Shown here: piece after piece, positions 1-3,878 of the stretch
Position numbering within the stretch: the first letter of the stretch is position 1
Layout: each line of letters begins with the position of its first letter
Origin: Chloroflexota bacterium
GTDB lineage: Bacteria > Chloroflexota > Anaerolineae > Promineifilales > Promineifilaceae
Reading direction: 5' to 3'
Assembly (NCBI GenBank): GCA_008501785.1
Contig: QQUD01000804.1
Coordinates: forward strand, 1-6,898
Length of the DNA: 6,898 bases
Position numbers and translations under genes: made by a program
The notes under the pieces: model-generated
The model's input: only the letters and a program-made list of their open reading frames with translations
What the model was told of the DNA's origin: nothing
The model's database searches: none

Positions 1-26
1 TGTTTTCACTTTCTCTTGTTGTTTTT

Positions 27-62
27 AGTGACGACTCATTTTTTGAGTCGCCACTTATTTTT
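27..62 (+). terminator. Rho-independent terminator of an upstream plus-strand gene
   Basis: The arm at 27-38 (AGTGACGACTCA) pairs with 44-55 (TGAGTCGCCACT). This gives a 12-bp stem with one A/C mismatch and a five-T loop, followed by TTATTTTTC at 56-63. The T-run lies on the plus-strand side only. On the minus strand the hairpin would be followed by A-rich sequence, so it probably ends a plus-strand transcript that began before the window and converges on folK. Confidence 0.75.
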
Positions 63-83
63 CAGAGAAAAAAAGCGTATTGG

Positions 84-590
84 TTATGCTTTGCTTGGAA
101 TTCTGCTGGTTGTATTGGGTAACGGCCGTATACCCATCTTATCAACTGCATCCAACATCTGCTCTACAGATTTACCAGTTTGTGGATGCAAAAAATCGAG
201 TGCTATGTCTGCTAATGGTGCTAACACAAAAGCACGATTAGCCATATGTAAATGTGGAACAGTTAAATCAGGCTCGATAATGATGTCGTTGTTGTAAAAT
301 AGGATGTCAATATCGATTAAACGCGGTCCCCAATGATAGGTGGGGGTGCGTCCGATTTTTTTTTCGAGATTTTTGATGAATGGGAGGAGTTGATCTGGGG
401 TTTGCATAGTGTTGGCAGCGAGGCACATGTTGAAAAATGCGGGCTGCTCGTCTACGCCCCAGGGTGGTGTTTCGTAGAGTTGGGAAACGGCCGTTATCGT
501 CATTCCAGCGGCCAAACCATCTACCGCACGCTGCAAATTCTGCTGCCGGTCGCCTAAATTTGTTCCCATTCCTAGAAATATTGTGTTCAT
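84..590 (-). CDS. folK: 2-amino-4-hydroxy-6-hydroxymethyldihydropteridine pyrophosphokinase (HPPK)
   Basis: HPPK transfers pyrophosphate from ATP to 6-hydroxymethyl-7,8-dihydropterin, the step before dihydropteroate synthase in folate synthesis; it is cytosolic. The 168-residue product has the usual single-domain length. It opens with FLGMGTNLGDR (residues 5-15), the family's glycine-rich N-terminus. It carries the family signature HWGPRLIDIDIL at 86-97, with the two Mg-binding aspartates as D93 and D95 and the conserved R90. The late PHLHMANRAFVLAPLADIA segment (112-130) is also typical. The ATG at 590 fits the family N-terminus, but I see no good Shine-Dalgarno sequence before it; a TATACT at 607-612 (minus strand) could be a -10 giving a very short leader. 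The gene is divergent from tusA and unrelated in pathway to the redox genes. Its C-terminal tail after about residue 155 is divergent. Two copies of the ACGGCCGT palindrome lie inside it. Confidence 0.95.
   Translation of the reverse strand: MNTIFLGMGTNLGDRQQNLQRAVDGLAAGMTITAVSQLYETPPWGVDEQPAFFNMCLAANTMQTPDQLLPFIKNLEKKIGRTPTYHWGPRLIDIDILFYNNDIIIEPDLTVPHLHMANRAFVLAPLADIALDFLHPQTGKSVEQMLDAVDKMGIRPLPNTTSRIPSKA
122..129. repeat. ACGGCCGT palindrome, copy 1
   Basis: Lies in folK and is read on the coding strand as CGG CCG (Arg-Pro, in IRPL). The 40 bases before it on the plus strand hold about 13 G and 4 C; the 40 after hold about 3 G and 14 C (hand count). Confidence 0.85.
486..495. repeat. AACGGCCGTT palindrome, copy 2
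   Basis: Full 10-bp palindrome in folK, read as ACG GCC GTT (Thr-Ala-Val). Flanks by hand count for 40 bases: before, 14 G and 9 C; after, 7 G and 16 C. In the nearest 26 bases before it the contrast is stronger, 12 G to 1 C. Confidence 0.85.
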
Positions 591-794
591 AAGGTTTTGT
601 GGTCAGAGTATACAAAATGACGCATTGCATCATATGGCATTATTTATAACACGGTGCGTTATGCATGTCAATCGGCAACCTTTTCACTCATATTTTTCTC
701 AGCCAGATGGATGTCCTACTTTCGGGGGACAAAAAATCCCCGCCAAGGGTGACATTGAATTAGTAACATTTCGATATAATGGTTGTATATATTT
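591..794. other. Divergent intergenic region between folK and tusA
   Basis: No gene is supported here. Short open frames on both strands have no family resemblance and no ribosome binding site. On the minus strand, TATACT at 607-612 is a possible folK -10, with only a poor -35 (ATATGA at 630-635). An imperfect dyad, ATAAC-N7-GTTAT at 646-662, lies upstream of both genes and could be an operator, but the arms are short. A weak hairpin (CGGGGG/TCCCCG, 723-742) is followed by no T-run. The region is clearly more AT-rich than the redox genes. Confidence 0.45.
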
Positions 795-803
795 TGCTAT
801 AAT
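795..803 (+). promoter_or_regulatory. Extended -10 promoter of the tusA transcript
   Basis: TGC directly followed by TATAAT (798-803) matches the extended -10 consensus TGnTATAAT, which can work without a good -35; none is evident at the right spacing. Transcription would start near 810, leaving a leader of about 47 bases before the GTG start at 857. The ATG at 818 would have only a few leader bases, which argues against it as the tusA start. A second TATAAT at 775-780 has a TTGAAT only 14 bases upstream (755-760), which is too close. Confidence 0.55.
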
Positions 804-844
804 TATAAAGCTTGCAAATGTCTAAAACATTTTGTCTTGCCCCA

Positions 845-850
845 AGAGGA
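845..850 (+). promoter_or_regulatory. Ribosome binding site deciding the tusA GTG start
   Basis: AGAGGA sits six bases before GTG at 857. The alternative ATG at 818 has no comparable purine-rich site. Starting at 857 also puts the catalytic cysteine at residue 19, its position in E. coli TusA. Confidence 0.7.
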
Positions 851-856
851 AGTGTT

Positions 857-1099
857 GTGTCTTTACAAACGGCCGTTTCTGACCTTGCAATTAATCTGTC
901 AGGATTACGTTGTCCCAATCTGGTGATTGCCACCATCAAAGCGCTGGCAGCACTGGAAAACGGCCAAATTCTCAAAATTATTGCTACCGATCTCAATGCC
1001 CCTTCCAATATGACCCTTTGGTGTCGCCAAAGTGGTCACATCTTACACGACATGTACGAAGAAAACGGACATTTTATCTTCTTCATCGAAAAAAAATGA
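857..1099 (+). CDS. tusA: TusA-family sulfur carrier protein
   Basis: TusA-family proteins carry persulfide sulfur on a conserved cysteine and hand it to partners in tRNA thiolation, molybdenum cofactor maturation and, in sulfur oxidisers, dissimilatory sulfur metabolism. From GTG at 857 the product is 80 residues, against 81 in E. coli. The motif G-L-R-C-P (16-20) puts the reactive cysteine at residue 19 and a second cysteine at 56, both at the E. coli positions; D45 also matches. The usual CPxP motif is CPNL here, so the second proline is missing, which is uncommon. A start at ATG 818 would add 13 residues but has no ribosome binding site. It is the first gene after an extended -10 promoter and lies 52 bases before the iron-sulfur/NrfD fusion gene, suggesting one transcript and a shared sulfur role (inference). 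The coding end is an A8 run (1089-1096) directly before TGA. Confidence 0.85.
   Translation: MSLQTAVSDLAINLSGLRCPNLVIATIKALAALENGQILKIIATDLNAPSNMTLWCRQSGHILHDMYEENGHFIFFIEKK
868..877. repeat. AACGGCCGTT palindrome, copy 3
   Basis: Lies in the fourth to seventh codons of tusA, read as ACG GCC GTT (Thr-Ala-Val); the palindrome extends to AAACGGCCGTTT (867-878). Flanks over 40 bases: before, 9 G and 7 C; after, 7 G and 10 C, so the composition change is weak here. Confidence 0.85.
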
Positions 1100-1155
1100 T
1101 GAATGAGAAACTGGATTTTTCCGAAAAAATCCAGTTTCTACTAGGAAGCGTATGA
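1096..1155 (+). CDS. Possible 19-residue bridging peptide between tusA and the fusion gene
   Basis: Speculative. The frame MMNEKLDFSEKIQFLLGSV starts with an ATGA overlap on the tusA stop and ends with an ATGA overlap on the start of the fusion gene, so it exactly fills the gap. It has no ribosome binding site of its own and would need coupled re-initiation from tusA. Alternatively it could be read by a -1 shift on the A8 run at 1089-1096, which would add it to the end of TusA. The whole hairpin at 1106-1139 lies inside it, so translating it would open the hairpin. The frame is short and could be chance. Confidence 0.3.
   Translation: MMNEKLDFSEKIQFLLGSV
1106..1139 (+). promoter_or_regulatory. 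Perfect 15-bp hairpin between tusA and the fusion gene
   Basis: AGAAACTGGATTTTT (1106-1120) pairs without mismatch with AAAAATCCAGTTTCT (1125-1139) across a four-base loop, CCGA. No T-run follows, so it is not a standard terminator. It begins nine bases after the A8 run that ends tusA and finishes three bases before the AGGAAG ribosome binding site (1143-1148) of the next gene. It could stabilise or process the transcript, tune translation of the downstream gene, or stimulate frameshifting on the A-run. Confidence 0.75.
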
Positions 1156-2852
1156 CATCACTTGAAGTCGATATCCCCATTCGCGCAGCCAACAAAAACT
1201 ACGGATTTGTGATCGACAACCGTAAATGCATTGGCTGCCACGCCTGTTCCACCGCCTGCAAAAGCGAAAATGAGGTACCGCTAGGTGTCTATCGCACCTG
1301 GGTCAAATATGTGGAAACAGGCCATTATCCCGACGTGCGCCGTCATTTTCAGGTGACACGTTGTAACCATTGCGCCAACCCACCCTGCGTCCGCATTTGC
1401 CCCACCGAAGCGATGTACCAGCGAGCCGACGGTATTGTCGAATTCGATAACAGCGTCTGCATTGGCTGCAAAGCATGTATGCAAGCCTGTCCTTATGATG
1501 CGATTCATATCGACCCCGAAACAAATACCGCTGCCAAATGCCACTACTGCGCCCACCGCACCGACATCGGCCTTGAACCGGCATGTGTGGTTGTTTGTCC
1601 CGAACAAGCAATTATCGCAGGTGACATGAACGACCCCAACACTCAAATTAGCCAAATTCTGGCCCGTGAAGATGTCACTGTGCGCAAACCAGAACAAGGC
1701 ACAGCCCCCAAATTATTCTACATCGAAGGCAACGACATCGTTATGCACCCCACCGCCACCGAGAGAACCCCTGAAACGTTCATGTGGGCCGATGTGGAAC
1801 CACTTCATGCCAACGGTCATAACGGACATCATCAAAATGGTCACATTGCCACAACATCAACCACGCACAGCAATGGCACAATGCTGCGAGACAAGCAGCC
1901 GCAGGGCCAGCCGTGGAATGGCCCCATCCAGTTTGGTGCAACCGTTGCCGAACACATGGTCCAGGTCGCATACAATGCGCAGCACAAAGTGCCGTGGCAT
2001 TGGCCGGTTCCGGCTTATTTGGTCACAAAAGGGATTGGTTCAGGCATTTTTATGCTGTTTAGTTTGGGGGTTGGGCTAGGGCTGTTTGAGTTGGATGGGT
2101 TAACGGCCGTTATCGGCGGCCTCCTCACCCTCATCTTCATTGGCGCTACCACGGCTCTGCTCGTCATCGACCTGGAAAAACCCGAGCGCTTTCTCTACAT
2201 TTTGCTGCGCCCGCAGTGGAACAGTTGGCTGACACGCGGCGCGGTATTGCTCATTGGGTTTTCCGCCATCACTGGCTTGTGGTGGCTGTTTGAACTGGGT
2301 GGATTGTTATTTGATTACACGAGTCCGGTCGTGCAGCAGATTTATTTGTGGGTAGGATTGCCGTTTGCGTTGGGAACGGCCGTTTACACCGCCTTCCTCT
2401 TTGCCCAGGCCGAAGGGCGCGATTTGTGGCAGTCACCGCTGCTGCCCTTCCACCTTGTGGTGCAAGCCTTCATGATGGGTGGTGCAGCGATTGCATTGAT
2501 GGACCTGTTCATCGCTGTCCCAGCCGCAATGAACCGAATTGCCATCATCACATTTGTATCGGCGCTGATTGTCGATTTGTTCGTCACGCTCATTGGCGAA
2601 TTTTCCATTCCACACGCCAGCGAAGTGGCGGCAAAGGCAGCGCATGAGATTAGTAACGGCCGTTATAAAAACCATTTCTGGTGGGGCAGCATCACCCTCG
2701 GTCACATCGTCCCGCTGCTGGCCTTACTCATTGGCTCGGTCGTCGGTGGCTCCACCTTACTCGGCGCACTCGCCGGTCTCGCCGCCATTATTGGCCTCTA
2801 CTTATTTGAATATGCATTCGTCATGGCTCCCCAGGAGATTCCGAACAGCTAA
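1152..2852 (+). CDS. Fused four-cluster ferredoxin and NrfD/PsrC-type membrane subunit
   Basis: This single 566-residue protein joins the electron-transfer and membrane subunits that are usually separate (PsrB and PsrC, SoeB and SoeC). Residues 20-160 hold sixteen cysteines in four groups: C26/29/32/36, C71/74/79/83, C103/106/109/113 and C130/133/145/149. This is the full set for four [4Fe-4S] clusters of the DmsB/PsrB/NrfC family. Residues 215-245 form a His/Asn-rich linker with repeated NGH. From about 286 there are eight hydrophobic segments (roughly 286-310, 316-338, 362-383, 395-418, 430-452, 462-482, 510-533, 535-557), as in NrfD-type quinone-interacting subunits. There is no Tat or Sec signal, so the clusters probably face the cytoplasm (inference). 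The ATG at 1152 follows AGGAAG (1143-1148). Its likely partner is the molybdenum subunit starting at 3879. The substrate cannot be told from this gene alone. Confidence 0.92.
   Translation: MTSLEVDIPIRAANKNYGFVIDNRKCIGCHACSTACKSENEVPLGVYRTWVKYVETGHYPDVRRHFQVTRCNHCANPPCVRICPTEAMYQRADGIVEFDNSVCIGCKACMQACPYDAIHIDPETNTAAKCHYCAHRTDIGLEPACVVVCPEQAIIAGDMNDPNTQISQILAREDVTVRKPEQGTAPKLFYIEGNDIVMHPTATERTPETFMWADVEPLHANGHNGHHQNGHIATTSTTHSNGTMLRDKQPQGQPWNGPIQFGATVAEHMVQVAYNAQHKVPWHWPVPAYLVTKGIGSGIFMLFSLGVGLGLFELDGLTAVIGGLLTLIFIGATTALLVIDLEKPERFLYILLRPQWNSWLTRGAVLLIGFSAITGLWWLFELGGLLFDYTSPVVQQIYLWVGLPFALGTAVYTAFLFAQAEGRDLWQSPLLPFHLVVQAFMMGGAAIALMDLFIAVPAAMNRIAIITFVSALIVDLFVTLIGEFSIPHASEVAAKAAHEISNGRYKNHFWWGSITLGHIVPLLALLIGSVVGGSTLLGALAGLAAIIGLYLFEYAFVMAPQEIPNS
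2102..2111. repeat. AACGGCCGTT palindrome, copy 4
   Basis: Lies in the second NrfD membrane segment, read as ACG GCC GTT (Thr-Ala-Val); the palindrome extends to 12 bp (2101-2112). It shows the strongest flank contrast: before, about 19 G and 2 C in 40 bases; after, about 7 G and 17 C. Confidence 0.85.
2375..2384. repeat. AACGGCCGTT palindrome, copy 5
   Basis: Lies in the fourth NrfD membrane segment, again read as ACG GCC GTT (Thr-Ala-Val). Flanks over 40 bases: before, about 15 G and 4 C; after, about 10 G and 15 C. Confidence 0.85.
2655..2664. repeat. AACGGCCGTT palindrome, copy 6
   Basis: Lies in the loop before the seventh NrfD membrane segment and uses a different frame: AAC GGC CGT (Asn-Gly-Arg). 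It extends to a 12-bp palindrome (2654-2665). Flanks over 40 bases: before, about 15 G and 8 C; after, about 9 G and 11 C. Confidence 0.85.
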
Positions 2853-3085
2853 TGAATGAAAAAGATGAATCTCGTAAAGAATATGCTGAGGAATTTTTCC
2901 AGTGCTTAATCCACGATTTGCGAAGACCCGTTGGATTAGGTGCTGGCTACATTGAACTACTACTAGAAATTCCTGTCTCAGAAGATAAACAACTGGAATT
3001 TCAAGAAAAAATATCACAACAATTCAAAGAAATCACTCGATTGCTTGATGAATACCAACAAAAATTTCAAGATGTACAAGGATAA
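2852..3085 (+). CDS. Orphan HisKA-like (dimerisation and phosphoacceptor) domain protein
   Basis: The 77-residue product resembles only the HisKA helix pair of sensor kinases. Residues 15-38 contain an H-box-like stretch, LIHDLRRPVGLGAGYIELLL, with H21 in the phosphoacceptor position followed by D-L-R-x-P and G-Y-x-E-L-L. A second predicted helix runs from about 46 to 72. There is no sensor domain and no ATP-binding domain with N, G1 or G2 boxes, so it cannot be a complete kinase. The frame ends at a clean TAA; the next bases are intergenic and hold no continuation. Its ATG overlaps the stop of the fusion gene by one base (TAATG), which suggests translational coupling; the nearest GGAG is about 14 bases upstream. 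It is more AT-rich than the fusion gene. It could be a phosphotransfer or docking module, or the remnant of a longer kinase. Confidence 0.6.
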   Translation: MNEKDESRKEYAEEFFQCLIHDLRRPVGLGAGYIELLLEIPVSEDKQLEFQEKISQQFKEITRLLDEYQQKFQDVQG

Positions 3086-3135
3086 AGGATTTCTCAGCTA
3101 CCTCCCGAGTATTAGGACATTAGTGATTTCTATTA
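3086..3135. other. Convergent gap between the HisKA-like gene and the PIN toxin
   Basis: Fifty bases between two convergent stop codons. I see no hairpin with a T-run on either strand, so transcripts from the two sides may overlap. Confidence 0.5.
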
Positions 3136-3546
3136 TTATGGAAGGATTTCAAAGTTTGGCACATGTTTGGGTCGTAAAATACGAAAGCCACGCTGATCAA
3201 CAGTAAGGATACGCGAAATGTTTAGCCGTTCAGCCATCGCCACAATTACACAATCCACAAAATCTATTTTGCTATCCACATACTGTTCCATGATGTCCGT
3301 GGCACGCTGCAAATCCTCAATTGAGGAAAAAACCAGCCGCATTTCACCATCAAAGATTGAACGCATCAAACGAATAAACGCAGCATGTCCCATATCTCGA
3401 ATCACCATGTATGCTAACTCAGTAAAAATAGCTGCTGGCACAATCGGGTCTTGCTCAATTTCAAGCGTCTGGGAACAAGCATGGTGTCCCCGATCATTTA
3501 CTGAAACGACAGCTAACAAAAAACCGGTGTCTACTAATGCAGTCAT
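3136..3546 (-). CDS. vapC: PIN-domain ribonuclease toxin, VapC type
   Basis: PIN-domain toxins are Mg-dependent ribonucleases that cleave tRNA, rRNA or mRNA and stop growth when not bound by their antitoxin. The 136-residue product has normal VapC length. The acidic residues of the PIN active site are in place: D6 (ALVDTG at the N-terminus), E43 (FTELAY), D98 (DFVDCVIVAMAE, with D95 nearby) and D117 (LTVDQRGF). With all four present, the nuclease is probably intact. Its ATG overlaps the antitoxin stop by one base (TAATG), the usual antitoxin-first arrangement. The module lies between two genes that probably encode one redox complex and is transcribed against them. Confidence 0.88.
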   Translation of the reverse strand: MTALVDTGFLLAVVSVNDRGHHACSQTLEIEQDPIVPAAIFTELAYMVIRDMGHAAFIRLMRSIFDGEMRLVFSSIEDLQRATDIMEQYVDSKIDFVDCVIVAMAERLNISRILTVDQRGFRILRPKHVPNFEILP

Positions 3547-3806
3547 TACTTATGTTCTCGATTTCCCATCTCGCGTCGTAAAATTTCTTCTACATCCGCA
3601 GAAGCATCAGGGTTGCTTGATTTCGCAATTCCAACAAATGAAAAGCGTGAAGATTCACTTGGCAGTAATGATTGCTCACCATTGGTTTTGGGACGAATCA
3701 AAACATGATCCTCAGATACCACAAATTCAAACTCATCAGCCCCTGGCAAATATTTTCGCGGGATCAATACCCCTTCTTTGGTTACTTGAATTGGCTGTAC
3801 GTTCAT
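3546..3806 (-). CDS. AbrB/VapB-like antitoxin
   Basis: The 86-residue product is encoded directly before the PIN toxin and is its likely antitoxin. The N-terminal half (residues 1-40, with KEGVLIPRKYLPGADEFEFV followed by a short strand ending IRPK) resembles a swapped-hairpin AbrB/SpoVT DNA-binding domain, which would repress the operon. The C-terminal part, ending VEEILRREMGNREHK, is charged and helical, as expected for a toxin-binding tail. The family match is moderate, so the role rests mainly on gene order and the one-base overlap with the toxin. I chose ATG at 3806 over ATG at 3818: GGAGGT (3811-3816) sits four bases before 3806, and the predicted promoter would start transcription almost at 3818. 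Confidence 0.72.
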   Translation of the reverse strand: MNVQPIQVTKEGVLIPRKYLPGADEFEFVVSEDHVLIRPKTNGEQSLLPSESSRFSFVGIAKSSNPDASADVEEILRREMGNREHK

Positions 3807-3810
3807 ATCA

Positions 3811-3816
3811 ACCTCC
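3811..3816 (-). promoter_or_regulatory. Ribosome binding site of the antitoxin
   Basis: The minus strand reads GGAGGT, then TGAT, then ATG at 3806. It matches the anti-Shine-Dalgarno closely and decides the start in favour of 3806. Confidence 0.7.
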
Positions 3817-3826
3817 ATTACGTAAC

Positions 3827-3855
3827 ATTGTGCCCGATCTGAGAATGGGCGTCAA
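3827..3855 (-). promoter_or_regulatory. Sigma-70-type promoter of the toxin-antitoxin operon
   Basis: On the minus strand TTGACG (3855-3850) matches the -35 consensus at five of six bases. After exactly 17 bases comes CACAAT (3832-3827), matching the -10 at four of six. Transcription would start near 3820. A short dyad, GCCC-N11-GGGC (3832-3850), fills the spacer and might be an operator for antitoxin autorepression, but it is too short to call with confidence. Confidence 0.5.
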
Positions 3856-3878
3856 TTGAATTAAGGTTTTCATGATTT

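Noticed and set aside
723..742. Hairpin CGGGGG/TCCCCG as a terminator or riboswitch stem
   Set aside because: Six pairs including a wobble, an A-rich loop and no T-run; it lies upstream of the predicted tusA promoter, outside the transcript.
957..968. AAAACGGCCAAA as another copy of the palindrome
   Set aside because: It has only half of the palindrome, and the bases before it are not G-rich by hand count (about 11 G to 11 C).
910..1155. 81-codon plus-strand frame overlapping tusA
   Set aside because: Its first part is tusA read in the wrong frame. Only its last 19 codons, after tusA ends, are kept as a speculative bridging frame.
3085..3150. Direct repeat AAGGATTTC (3085-3093 and 3142-3150) as an insertion scar of the toxin-antitoxin module
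   Set aside because: Nine bases only, and both copies lie on the same side of the module instead of flanking it.
3218..3859. 213-codon plus-strand open frame
   Set aside because: Fully antisense to the toxin-antitoxin pair, which has clear family motifs, a ribosome binding site and a one-base gene overlap. The antisense product shows no recognisable domain.
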